Below are positions 41,742-49,816 of a stretch of DNA of 64,000 nucleotides, one piece after another. Below the pieces are notes generated by a model that made no database searches, was not told the DNA's origin, and worked only from the letters and a program-made list of their open reading frames with translations. Made by a program: the position numbers and the translations under genes. Source of the stretch: Burkholderia cepacia (GTDB lineage Bacteria > Pseudomonadota > Gammaproteobacteria > Burkholderiales > Burkholderiaceae); the NCBI RefSeq assembly GCF_001718835.1, contig NZ_CP013444.1, positions 2,480,001 to 2,544,000 of the forward strand. Direction: 5' to 3'. The number at the start of each line of letters is the position of its first letter. Position 1 is the first letter of the stretch.

Positions 41742-42929
41742 TCAAATGGACAAGCGGTCCAGCAGGCCGCGCGTGTGCCGCGCGATCATCAGGTTCTCGT
41801 CAGTCGGGATCACGCGCACCGTCACGCGCGATGCGCCGCCGGAAATCACCGGCCGGTTGCCGGCGTTCGCGGCGGCGTCGAGCTCGATGCCGAGCCAGCC
41901 TGCCGCGCGGCAGATGCGCTCGCGCACCGCGGGCGCGTTCTCGCCGATGCCGGCGGTGAAGACCAGCGTATCGAGGCCGCCCAGCACGCCGGCCAGCGCC
42001 GCGAGCTCGCGCGCCGCGCGATACGTGAACAGGTCGACCGCATGCGCGGCCGCCGCCGAGTCGCTCGCGAGCAGGGTGCGCATGTCGCTCGACAGGCCGG
42101 ACACCCCGAGCAGGCCGGACTCCTCGTAGATCAGGTGTTCGACCTCGTCGATCGTGCGTCCTTCGTGGCGCAGCAGATACAGGATCGCGCCCGGGTCCAG
42201 CGCGCCCGTGCGCGTGCCCATCGGCAGCCCGTCGAGCGCCGTGAACCCCATCGTGCTCGCGACGCTGCGGCCTTCCGCAAGCGCGCACATGCTCGCGCCG
42301 TTGCCGAGGTGGGCGACGACCGTGCGGCGCTGCGTCCACGACGCATCGAGCGCAGCGAGCGCCGTCGCGATGTATTCGTACGACAGCCCGTGAAACCCGT
42401 AGCGCATGATGCCCTGCTCCGTCAGCGCGCGCGGCAGCGCGAATTCGCGTTCGAGCGCCGGCAGCGTGTGATGGAACGCCGTGTCGAAGCACGCCACCTG
42501 CGGCAGATCGGGCGCGAGCGCGCTCACCGCGCGGATCGCATCGACGTGATGCGGCTGGTGCAGCGGTGCGAGCGGCGACAGCGACGCGATCTTCGCGAGC
42601 ACGTCGTCGTCGATCCGCACCGGCGCGGAAAAATACCGGCCGCCGTGCACGACCCGGTGCCCGACGCCGTCAAACCCCGCGTCGTCGCCGACATGGCGCG
42701 CGAACCATGCATGCAGCGCGTCGATCGCGCCGTGGTGGCCCGTGCCCGCGACCGGGTGGTCGGCCAGCGTCGCGCCGCGCGCGTCCTTCACGACCAGGTG
42801 CGGCGCGTCGTGCAGGCTGTCGACCTGGCCGTGGACGCCCGCGCCGAGCGAGCGGTCTTCCAGCGTGTCGTACACGGAGAACTTGATGCTCGACGAGCCG
42901 GCATTCAACACCAGAACCGGATGTTTCAT
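41742..42929 (-). CDS. ackA: Acetate kinase (395 aa)
   Basis: Makes ATP from acetyl phosphate. VLVLNAGSSSIKFSVYDTLE at the N-terminus and VAHLGNGASMCALAEGRSVA and MRYGFHGLSYEYIATAL later are family signatures. Start MKHPVLV overlaps the pta stop as ATGA, which fixes it. With pta it forms the classic substrate-level phosphorylation pair, here in a region with an FNR-like site. Confidence 0.95.
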   Translation of the reverse strand: MKHPVLVLNAGSSSIKFSVYDTLEDRSLGAGVHGQVDSLHDAPHLVVKDARGATLADHPVAGTGHHGAIDALHAWFARHVGDDAGFDGVGHRVVHGGRYFSAPVRIDDDVLAKIASLSPLAPLHQPHHVDAIRAVSALAPDLPQVACFDTAFHHTLPALEREFALPRALTEQGIMRYGFHGLSYEYIATALAALDASWTQRRTVVAHLGNGASMCALAEGRSVASTMGFTALDGLPMGTRTGALDPGAILYLLRHEGRTIDEVEHLIYEESGLLGVSGLSSDMRTLLASDSAAAAHAVDLFTYRAARELAALAGVLGGLDTLVFTAGIGENAPAVRERICRAAGWLGIELDAAANAGNRPVISGGASRVTVRVIPTDENLMIARHTRGLLDRLSI

Positions 42930-43915
42930 CGCGATGCCCCATCGATGTCGGCGAGGCCGGCGATGCCGGCGCGGCCGGCCGACGCGCGCGTCGCGTGCGC
43001 GTAGAGCGCCGCGACCGCGCAGCTCGCCATCCGCGTGCGCTCGTTGTCGGCGCGACTCGTCAGGATGACCGGCACGCGCGCGCCGAGCACGATGCCCGCC
43101 GCATCGGCGTTCGCGAGGAACGTCAGCTCCTTCGCGAGCAGGTTGCCGGCTTCGATATCGGGTGCGAGCAGGATGTCCGCATCGCCCGCGACGCTCGAGC
43201 CGAGATGCTTGAGCCGCGCGGCTTCCAGGTTGATCGCGTTGTCGAGCGCGAGCGGGCCGTCGACGATCGCACCCGTGAGCTGGCCGCGCTCGGCCATCTT
43301 GCACAGCGCGGCGGCTTCGAGCGTCGACGGCAGCTTCGACGTGACCGTCTCGACCGCCGACAGGATCGCGACCTTCGGCCGGTCGACGCCGAGCACGCGC
43401 GCGAGATCGATCGCGTTCTGCGTGATTTCGGCCTTCTGCTCGAGCGTCGGACGGATGTTGACCGCCGCATCGGTGATGAACAGCGGCTTCGGATAGGTCG
43501 GCACGTCCATGATGAACACGTGGCTGAGACGGCGCTCGGTACGCAGGCCCGCGCCGTCGCGCACGACCTCGGCGAGCAGCTCGTCGGTGTGCAGGCTGCC
43601 CTTCATCAGCGCGTCGGCTTCGCCCATGCGCACCAGCTCGACCGCGCGGGCCGCCGCCGCATGGCTGTGCGGCGCATCGACGAGCCGGTAGCCGGACAGG
43701 CCGATGCCGAGCGACGCGGCGAGCGCCGTGATGCGCGCCTCGGGGCCGACGAGCACGGGCTCGATGATGCCGGCGCGCGCGGCATCGACGGCCGCGCGCA
43801 GAGAGACGTCGTCGCACGGATGCGCGACCGCGACCTTGACCGGGGGAAGCGCACGGCAACGCGCGATCAGCGCGTCGTATTTCTGGTGCGGGCGGGAATC
43901 GACGGAATCGGACAT
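42926..43915 (-). CDS. Phosphate acetyl/butyryltransferase (329 aa)
   Basis: Single-domain Pta/Ptb-type enzyme converting an acyl-CoA and phosphate to acyl phosphate for the downstream kinase. Typical segments are ADALMKGSLHTDELLAEVVR, SHVFIMDVPTYPKPLFITDA and LLAPDIEAGNLLAKELTFLA. Start MSDSVDSRP at 43915 follows AGGGAG by about ten bases; the extended frame upstream crosses the divergent promoter and is rejected. Acetyl specificity is assumed from pairing with ackA; butyryl is possible given the phaC-like neighbour. Confidence 0.88.
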   Translation of the reverse strand: MSDSVDSRPHQKYDALIARCRALPPVKVAVAHPCDDVSLRAAVDAARAGIIEPVLVGPEARITALAASLGIGLSGYRLVDAPHSHAAAARAVELVRMGEADALMKGSLHTDELLAEVVRDGAGLRTERRLSHVFIMDVPTYPKPLFITDAAVNIRPTLEQKAEITQNAIDLARVLGVDRPKVAILSAVETVTSKLPSTLEAAALCKMAERGQLTGAIVDGPLALDNAINLEAARLKHLGSSVAGDADILLAPDIEAGNLLAKELTFLANADAAGIVLGARVPVILTSRADNERTRMASCAVAALYAHATRASAGRAGIAGLADIDGASR

Positions 43916-43996
43916 CGGGCAAGGCTCCCTTGTCATGTGGGCGGGGAACGTGCTGCATGCTGCAATGCATTCTTGTGCGAATTCCACGACGGTTTT

Positions 43997-44010
43997 TTGA
44001 CATTGGTCAG
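43997..44010. promoter_or_regulatory. FNR/ANR-like palindrome in the pta / atpG divergent promoter
   Basis: TTGACATTGGTCAG agrees with the FNR/ANR consensus TTGATnnnnATCAA at seven of ten defined positions and is a near-palindrome itself. It lies almost midway between the pta start (about 88 bases from the site centre) and the atpG start (about 93), so one oxygen-responsive site could serve both transcripts. Confidence 0.5.
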
Positions 44011-44096
44011 ATAGGTCAGGAGAAGTCCCGATAGCATCGATTCGTCCGCGACGGCATGCGCACCGCAACCGCCGCACCCTTTCCGCCGGGACGCTC

Positions 44097-44963
44097 ATGC
44101 ATATCCGTGAAATCCGCTCGAAGATCGCCAGCACCTCGTCCACGCGCAAGATCACGCGTGCGATGGAGATGATGGCGCGCACCAAGATGGCGAGCGCGCA
44201 GAAGCGTGCGCGCGATTTCCGCCCCTACGCCGCCAAGGTGAAAGCGATGGCCGAGCGCCTGATCCGCGACCGGCCCGACTACATGTCGGCGCTGATGGCG
44301 CGGCGCGACCCGGTGCGCCGCATCGGCCTGATCGTCGTCAGCACCGATCGCGGGCTGTGCGGCCCGCTCAACGCGCGGCTCCTCGTCCACTGCGTCGACG
44401 CGCTCGAGCAATGGGACGAGGCCGGCATCGAGTTCGAACTGAGCGTGATCGGCGCGCGCGGCGTCGCGCCGCTGTCGCGCTACGGCGCGCACATCACCGC
44501 CCGCACCGGCAGTCTCGCCGGCGAGCCGCGTTTCGACGCGCTGCTCGGCGCGTTGCTCGTGCCGCTGACCGCGTTCATCAACGGCGAGCTCGACGAAGTG
44601 CGCGTCGCGTACAACCGGCTGACGAGCGCGCTGACCTACGAACCGCGGATCGACACGGTGCTGCCGGTCGTCGGCCTCGACGACGCGCCGCACGCCGGCG
44701 GCATGTCGTCCGACTACCTGTACGAGCCGGGGCCGCGCCCCGTCGCGGACACCGTCCTGCTGCGCTACGTCGAGGCGGTGCTTTATCAGGCCGTCGTCGA
44801 GAACTACGCGTGCGAGCAATGCGCGCGGATGTTCAGCATGCAGACCGCGACCGACAACGCGGACCGCGTGCTGCGCGACCTGCGCAACCTGTACCAGAAG
44901 ACCCGGCAGGCGCAGATCACCACCGAGCTGTGCGAGATCGTCGCCGGCGCGGCAGCCGTTTGA
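44097..44963 (+). CDS. atpG: Orphan F-type ATP synthase gamma subunit (288 aa)
   Basis: N-terminal IREIRSKIASTSSTRKITRA and MEMMARTKMASAQKRARDF, the middle VVSTDRGLCGPLNARL, and C-terminal RQAQITTELCEIVAGAAAV are standard gamma features, so the rotor shaft helices look complete. It is followed 12 bases on by an epsilon gene, but no alpha, beta, delta, a, b or c gene is nearby. The main atp operon must be elsewhere, making this a second copy. Start is preceded by CCGGGACGCTC, a weak ribosome site. Confidence 0.92.
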   Translation: MHIREIRSKIASTSSTRKITRAMEMMARTKMASAQKRARDFRPYAAKVKAMAERLIRDRPDYMSALMARRDPVRRIGLIVVSTDRGLCGPLNARLLVHCVDALEQWDEAGIEFELSVIGARGVAPLSRYGAHITARTGSLAGEPRFDALLGALLVPLTAFINGELDEVRVAYNRLTSALTYEPRIDTVLPVVGLDDAPHAGGMSSDYLYEPGPRPVADTVLLRYVEAVLYQAVVENYACEQCARMFSMQTATDNADRVLRDLRNLYQKTRQAQITTELCEIVAGAAAV

Positions 44964-44975
44964 AGGAGGCGCATC

Positions 44976-45440
44976 GTGGAACCCATCCCCGTGCTGCAGC
45001 TCGACATCCTGAGCATCGACGACGTGCTGTTTTCCGGCGTCGCGCGCGCCGTGACCGTTCCCGGCGAGAGCGGCGAACTCGGCATCCATCCGCATCATGC
45101 GCCGCTCTTCACGCGGCTGCGGCCCGGCGTCGTGACGGTCACCGACGCGAAGACCGGCGAGCACCGCCGCATTCTCGTCGCGGGCGGCGTGCTGGAAGTG
45201 AGCCGGGACGGCGTGACGCTGATCGCCGATCACGCGCTGCGCACGCCCGAACTGGACGCGCTGCGGGCCCGCGAGGCGCGCAATGCGGCGAACGACTGGC
45301 GCCGGCGCTACGCGCAGGAGAGCCGGCGCGCGTTCGATTTCGCGGCCGCGCGCGCTGAATTGATGGACGAGATTCGGCGGTTCTTCCTGCTGGCGCTGCG
45401 GCAAGGCGCGGCGGGGGAACGGACGGGCGGCGCCGGCTGA
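44976..45440 (+). CDS. atpC: Orphan F-type ATP synthase epsilon subunit (154 aa)
   Basis: Beta-sandwich N-terminal domain with VPGESGELGIHPHHAPLFTR and RILVAGGVLEVSRDGVTLIA, then a two-helix C-terminal domain rich in Arg/Ala, somewhat longer than usual at its end (RQGAAGERTGGAG). GAAGGAGG precedes the ATG. Epsilon with gamma forms the central stalk and can inhibit ATP hydrolysis. Paired only with gamma, it may replace the housekeeping stalk under certain conditions. Confidence 0.92.
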   Translation: MEPIPVLQLDILSIDDVLFSGVARAVTVPGESGELGIHPHHAPLFTRLRPGVVTVTDAKTGEHRRILVAGGVLEVSRDGVTLIADHALRTPELDALRAREARNAANDWRRRYAQESRRAFDFAAARAELMDEIRRFFLLALRQGAAGERTGGAG

Positions 45441-45467
45441 GGGCCGCAAGCCGCCCGCGCGGCACGG

Positions 45468-45686
45468 TCAGTCGCGCAGCTTGCGGAAACGCGGCGTGCC
45501 GTCTTCGAGGCTGCCGTTGAACATCGCTTCCGGCCGCACCCACAACCCGCGCGCATGCGGCCACAGGTGTTCGTACACGACCACCGATTCCTCGGTTTCG
45601 GAATGGCGGGCAACGCCGATGTAGCGATACAGCCCGCCCTTGTAATGGCGATGCGTCGCGAGCTGTTCAGCTTCCTGTTCGGTCAT
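45468..45686 (-). CDS. DUF1653 domain protein (72 aa)
   Basis: The whole product is one small domain: HYKGGLYRYIGVARHSETEE then VVVYEHLWPHARGLWVRPEA and MFNG, typical of DUF1653, a beta-rich domain of unknown function. Convergent with the atpG-atpC pair and 27 bases from it. Confidence 0.9.
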   Translation of the reverse strand: MTEQEAEQLATHRHYKGGLYRYIGVARHSETEESVVVYEHLWPHARGLWVRPEAMFNGSLEDGTPRFRKLRD

Positions 45687-45748
45687 GGCGTGCTTCCTTC
45701 AGCGTGGCGAAAAGCGCGTATTGTATGCGCGCCGCCGGGACTCAACAC

Positions 45749-46192
45749 CTAGCGCGCCGTGTAGATGTCGGGCCGCCGCAATTCCATCATCCGCTCGGGA
45801 TGCGACGGCGGCTCGAAGCCGACCGGCCGGTACAGCTCGTGCGCATCGGACGTCACGAGCATGATGCGGCGCAGGCCCTGCACCATCTCCTGCGCGAACA
45901 CGTGGTCGATCAGCGCGCGGCCGTAGCCGTTGCCGCGTTCGGCAGGCAACACGAACACATCACAGAGGTACGCGAACGTCGCGTGATCGGTCACGAGCCG
46001 CGCGAACCCCACCTGCCGCGCGCCGACGTAGGCGCCGAAGCACAGCGAGCCGTCGATCGAGCGGTCGAACACGTCGCGCGGAATGCCCTGCGACCAGTAC
46101 GCGTCGCGATGCAGGAAATCGAAGATCGCGTCGATGTCGAGTTCGCGCTTGTCGGTGGAAAATCTCAGCGTGGCGGGGGTGGCAGCAGGCAC
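45749..46192 (-). CDS. GNAT-family N-acetyltransferase (147 aa)
   Basis: Acetyl-CoA binding motif A is seen as VLPAERGNGYGRALIDHVF, and the C-terminal YRPVGFEPP matches the family. GTG at 46192 is taken as start because GGAG lies nine bases upstream, giving MPAATPATLRFSTDKREL; it overlaps the fic gene end by 28 bases, suggesting one transcript. Substrate unknown. Confidence 0.85.
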   Translation of the reverse strand: MPAATPATLRFSTDKRELDIDAIFDFLHRDAYWSQGIPRDVFDRSIDGSLCFGAYVGARQVGFARLVTDHATFAYLCDVFVLPAERGNGYGRALIDHVFAQEMVQGLRRIMLVTSDAHELYRPVGFEPPSHPERMMELRRPDIYTAR

Positions 46193-47007
46193 GTCGGTTC
46201 TCCGTTCGGATGGTTGGGAAAATGATCGGCGTCGGGCTTCGCGGCATACGGCAGCCCGAGCACGTCGAGATACAGATGAAGCGCGCGCCGCACCGCTTCC
46301 GCGACCACGCGCGCGATGTTGTCGAACTCGCCGCCGGCGCACGCGCGGTCCAGCGCGTCATGGTAGGCAGGCCGGTCTTCGTTGCGAATGATCGCGGGCG
46401 GATAGCCGTCCTTCATCAGTTCGAAAGCGAGCAGCAGCCGCGCGGTCCGGCCGTTGCCGTCGACGAACGGATGGATCTTCAGGAGCCGCGCATGCAGTTC
46501 GGCCGCACGCATGACCGGATGCATCGCGCCGGCCTCGCGATACCAGCCGATCAGCGCCGCCATGTCGGCGGGCAGGTCCAGGAAGCCGGGCGGCACCGTG
46601 CTCGCGCCCGCGATCGCGACGTTCTCGTGGCGGTAGCGCCGCACGTCGCCGTCGCCGATCCGGTTCAGCACCAGCCGGTGAAGATTGCGGATCTGCCGCT
46701 CGGACAGCGCCTCGCGCTTCGACACGATGTCTTCGACATAGCCGATTGCGTCGCGATGATGCGTCGCGTCGAGATGTTCACGCAGGGTCGTCCCGTCGAT
46801 CGTGATGCATTCGAGCACGGCCCGCGTCTCGCGCGGCGTCGGGGCGCCGCCCTCGATCACGCTTGCCTGACCGGCCCATTCCCGCACGAGCGTGTCGCGC
46901 AACGACGCAACCGCCTGCTGCGACAGCGGACGCGCGGCATCGAGCGTCGCCTTGTCGGCGTCGATCGATTTCAGGAATTTCAGGAGCGTGGCGGACTGGC
47001 TGGACAT
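46165..47007 (-). CDS. Fic-domain protein, probable AMP-transferase (280 aa)
   Basis: The active-site motif HPFVDGNGRTAR (from His179) is complete, so AMP transfer to a target hydroxyl is expected. An IEG at residues 51-53 within QASVIEGG resembles the N-terminal inhibitory helix of class II Fic proteins, though the first Ser of the usual motif is Ala48; autoinhibition is likely. A Pro-rich end (LLPPPPR) follows. Start MSSQSATLL at 47007 is preferred; the frame upstream runs through an intergenic remnant. Its targets are unknown; not a T3SS substrate on any evidence here. Confidence 0.88.
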   Translation of the reverse strand: MSSQSATLLKFLKSIDADKATLDAARPLSQQAVASLRDTLVREWAGQASVIEGGAPTPRETRAVLECITIDGTTLREHLDATHHRDAIGYVEDIVSKREALSERQIRNLHRLVLNRIGDGDVRRYRHENVAIAGASTVPPGFLDLPADMAALIGWYREAGAMHPVMRAAELHARLLKIHPFVDGNGRTARLLLAFELMKDGYPPAIIRNEDRPAYHDALDRACAGGEFDNIARVVAEAVRRALHLYLDVLGLPYAAKPDADHFPNHPNGEPTCLLPPPPR

Positions 47008-47068
47008 CAGGCGTTCCGGAACCGCGTTTGACGTCAGCCAGTATATCTCCCGGCGGACACGCTCGCGA

Positions 47069-47281
47069 TCATGGACCGACGTCGATGCGACCGTAGAGGC
47101 CGTCGGCCTCGCCGTTTGGCCCCGCGGCGAAGAACAGCGTGTTGGCGGGCTGACTGTCGAGGCCATTGCCGAATGCCATGCCCCACAGCCCCGGCTCGAC
47201 GATCGCGCCGCCGTCACCTTGCTCGAGGGTCCCGAGCACGATCCCGGAAGTCGCATCGAACGCGTGGATCATGCCGTCGCC
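47069..47281 (-). pseudogene. C-terminal remnant of a TIGR03118-like protein
   Basis: About 70 codons read GDGMIHAFDATSGIVLGTLE and then LWGMAFGNGLDSQPANTLFF AAGPNGEADGLYG, the C-terminal signature of TIGR03118-type extracellular repeat proteins, which are normally 350-400 residues. The N-terminal part is missing and replaced by the end of the propeller gene, so this looks like the stub left by a deletion. It ends 61 bases before the fic start. Confidence 0.75.
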
Positions 47282-47337
47282 GCATTTCCTGCTCCGACAA
47301 ATCGTCGCCTCGCAAATCGGCCGCCGTCACCACCGAC

Positions 47338-48378
47338 TTATCGAGGTTCGAAAATGCGCAGCACCGGCCCCCCGTCGACCCGTTTCAGCGGGAAATACGA
47401 GCGGTGCGTAGTCGAGTCGACCGCGACGACATGCGCATTGGGTCCGACGCGGCCTTCGCCGATCCTGGCCACGTTGGCGCCCTGCACGCGGAACATCGAA
47501 ACCGTGCCGGCCTCACCCGCGACGTAAAGCGTGCCCGGCCCCGGATCCAGCGCCAGCACGTCCGGATCGGCTCCGACATCGAATGACCGGACAACCTGCT
47601 TCGTATGCAAATCGAACACGATCAGCTTGTCGTTACCTTCGCACGCGATGAACGCGAGACTGTCGCGCGCATCGATCAACAGGCCGTGATTGCCTTTGGC
47701 GCCCGGCAAATCGAAGCGGCCGACGACGCGATCGGTCGCGGGGTCGATTTCGACCAGCTGACCGCGCGTCTGGACGTTCACGAAGATGTGACGCGAAACC
47801 GGGTCGTACTGCGTATTGCCAACCTCGCCGTCGAGCGGAATCGTGGCGACGCGCCGATTGCTCCGGACATCGATGACGGTTTCCGTCTTCCCGTATTCAT
47901 CGGAGACGTACAGCTTGCGCACGTCGGGGGCGTAGGCCATCCCGTCCGGGTAGTGTCCTCCGGGCATGCGCGCGACGATCTTCAGCGTCGCGGCGTCGAT
48001 CGCGACGATCTCGTCGGTGCCGGTCGCGGATGCGTATACGCGCGACAGTTCCGGAACGGCGAGGACGCCGTGCACCGAAGACACGTCCGCAATCTGCGCG
48101 GTCACGCGTGACGCACGCGTGTCGAAGACAACGACTTCCCCATCGCCGAGGTGCGCGATGAACAGCAGGTTGCCGCGCGCGTCCAGGCTCGCATAGTCGA
48201 GCCGCGTCGGGCGGCCGGGCAGCGGAATGTCCGCGACGTGCTTCAACGGCAGGCTGCCGAGCGAGGCTTGGTCGCCGGCCGCGAAAACGCGATGGACGAG
48301 CACGCCCGACGCCCCGAGTACTGCGGACAGCACAAACGGCAGCAGAAGTACGACGCACCGGTTTCGAAGGTGTTTCAC
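47338..48378 (-). CDS. YVTN/YncE-like beta-propeller protein (346 aa)
   Basis: Signal peptide or anchor in the first 33 residues, then repeated four-stranded blades such as SRVYASATGTDEIVAIDAAT, RKLYVSDEYGKTETVIDVRS and DSLAFIACEGNDKLIVFDLH, i.e. a seven-blade propeller in the periplasm. Such proteins bind ligands or partners; no enzyme motif is visible. It starts 23 bases after the MFS gene on the same strand, so it is probably the last intact gene of the chr operon. Confidence 0.85.
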   Translation of the reverse strand: MKHLRNRCVVLLLPFVLSAVLGASGVLVHRVFAAGDQASLGSLPLKHVADIPLPGRPTRLDYASLDARGNLLFIAHLGDGEVVVFDTRASRVTAQIADVSSVHGVLAVPELSRVYASATGTDEIVAIDAATLKIVARMPGGHYPDGMAYAPDVRKLYVSDEYGKTETVIDVRSNRRVATIPLDGEVGNTQYDPVSRHIFVNVQTRGQLVEIDPATDRVVGRFDLPGAKGNHGLLIDARDSLAFIACEGNDKLIVFDLHTKQVVRSFDVGADPDVLALDPGPGTLYVAGEAGTVSMFRVQGANVARIGEGRVGPNAHVVAVDSTTHRSYFPLKRVDGGPVLRIFEPR

Positions 48379-48401
48379 GATTTCCTCCTGCGACCACGCC
48401 G

Positions 48402-49670
48402 CTATCGCCGCGCCCCTTCATGGAGCCCGATATGGCGAAAAGCAGCGAGCAACGACAGGTCATAGGCAATCTTCAACGCACCGCACGCAACGAGCGGCGC
48501 GCCGAGCCAGCCGAGGCCGAAGAGGCCGCCGGCCAGCGTCGGCGCGATCGCCGCCGCGAGGCTGCGCGGCACGGAGGTGAAGCTGGCCGCGGCCGGGCGC
48601 TCCGCCGGCGTGACGACGGCCATCACGTAGGCGGTTCGGGTCGGCACGTCCATCTGTGACATCGCGCTGCGCATCAGCAGGAGCGTCAACGTCAGCGGCA
48701 GTGTCGGCGCCAGCGCCGCGCCGATCAGGCAGACGCTCGACGGAATGTGCGTGAACACCATCGTGTTGAGCAGGCCGATCCTGCGCGATAGCGGCGCCGC
48801 CAAAAGTTGCGAGCCTGCGGCGAGCAGTCCCGCGCAGAAAAAGAACCGGCCCGCCGCACCGGGTGAAAGACCGAAACGCAGCATCAGCCATAGCGACAGC
48901 AGCGAGTTGACGACAAGACCGCCCGCGAACGCATCGACGCTGAACAGCAGCGCAAGCCGCGTGACGATGCGCCGCGATGGCCCGAGCGGCGGCGCGGCCG
49001 TCGCCGGACGCGCTCCGGCGTGGGGCAGCCGGCCGTACAGCACGCAAACCGTCACGCCGGTCAACGCGTACACGACGAACATCGCGCGCATCGCGGCGAG
49101 CAGCGGCACCCCGGCATGCGAAGCAAGCCAAGGCGGCAGGCCCGCCGCGAGCGCGCCCAATGCGGCCGAAACCGCGCCGACGAGGCTGTAGCGGGCAAAC
49201 AGCGCGGTCCGCGCGTCGCCGGTTGCCGATTCGGCAAGACGCGCCTGTTCGAGCGGCAGGAACAGGCTGACGTCGCCGGAGCTCGGGTTGAGCGTGCCGA
49301 CGAAGGCCACCACGAGCAGCGGCCACAAGGTCGACAGGCTGGCGAAGCCGATGCCGGTCGCGGCCATCAGCGCCGCTGCGAGCGTCAGCATCCGACGGTG
49401 CGGGAAGCGGCTGGCCACTGTGCCGACCGCGATCGTCGCGACGGCCGAACCCATCAACGTCGCGGTGCTGATCAGCCCCACGTCGATTTGCGCGAAACCA
49501 AGGGAGAGCAAGTACGCGGGGAGCAGCACCGCGATGAAACCGTCGCAAAAGCCGCGCAAGCCGCGGCTCGCGAGGATGAGCCACGCGGCATGCTCGACCT
49601 CGGCGGGAAGCAGCCAGCGCGAGAGTCGCAACGCGAACGGGATGGCCGTGCGGCCGCCAGGCTCATGCAT
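48402..49670 (-). CDS. MFS transporter in the chromate operon (422 aa)
   Basis: Twelve hydrophobic helices with MFS features (PHRRMLTLAAALMAATGIGF, RSAMSQMDVPTRTAYVMAVV). MHEPGGR at 49670 is the chosen start because it overlaps the stop of the small upstream frame as ATGCATGA, implying coupled translation; longer starts at 49697 and 49751 have no support. Substrate unknown; its place after chrA suggests metal-stress export. Confidence 0.82.
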   Translation of the reverse strand: MHEPGGRTAIPFALRLSRWLLPAEVEHAAWLILASRGLRGFCDGFIAVLLPAYLLSLGFAQIDVGLISTATLMGSAVATIAVGTVASRFPHRRMLTLAAALMAATGIGFASLSTLWPLLVVAFVGTLNPSSGDVSLFLPLEQARLAESATGDARTALFARYSLVGAVSAALGALAAGLPPWLASHAGVPLLAAMRAMFVVYALTGVTVCVLYGRLPHAGARPATAAPPLGPSRRIVTRLALLFSVDAFAGGLVVNSLLSLWLMLRFGLSPGAAGRFFFCAGLLAAGSQLLAAPLSRRIGLLNTMVFTHIPSSVCLIGAALAPTLPLTLTLLLMRSAMSQMDVPTRTAYVMAVVTPAERPAAASFTSVPRSLAAAIAPTLAGGLFGLGWLGAPLVACGALKIAYDLSLLAAFRHIGLHEGARR

Positions 49671-49794
49671 CGCGCCGGCACCACGCATGGAGCGCATAGA
49701 AGCCGCAATGTTCGTCGTGGCGTCCGAGTTCGACGTCAGACACGTCGCCAAATCCGGTCCGAATGCGCTGTACGGCTTTCATCCGATACGTCAT
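49663..49794 (-). CDS. Small His/Cys-containing ORF between chrA and the MFS gene (43 aa)
   Basis: ATG at 49794 has GGGAGG six bases upstream. The product starts MTYRMKAVQRIRTGFGDVSD and ends with HDEHCGFYALHAWCRRDA, where three His and two Cys are clustered, suggesting a metal site. It lies 22 bases after chrA and its stop overlaps the next start (ATGCATGA), so it looks like a real operon member. No family recognised. Confidence 0.6.
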   Translation of the reverse strand: MTYRMKAVQRIRTGFGDVSDVELGRHDEHCGFYALHAWCRRDA

Positions 49795-49816
49795 GCTCGC
49801 CTCCCGGCCATGCGCG

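Noticed and set aside
42926..44185. Longer start for the phosphate acyltransferase
   Set aside because: It would run through the divergent promoter and the atpG start; Met at 43915 has a ribosome site and gives the family length.
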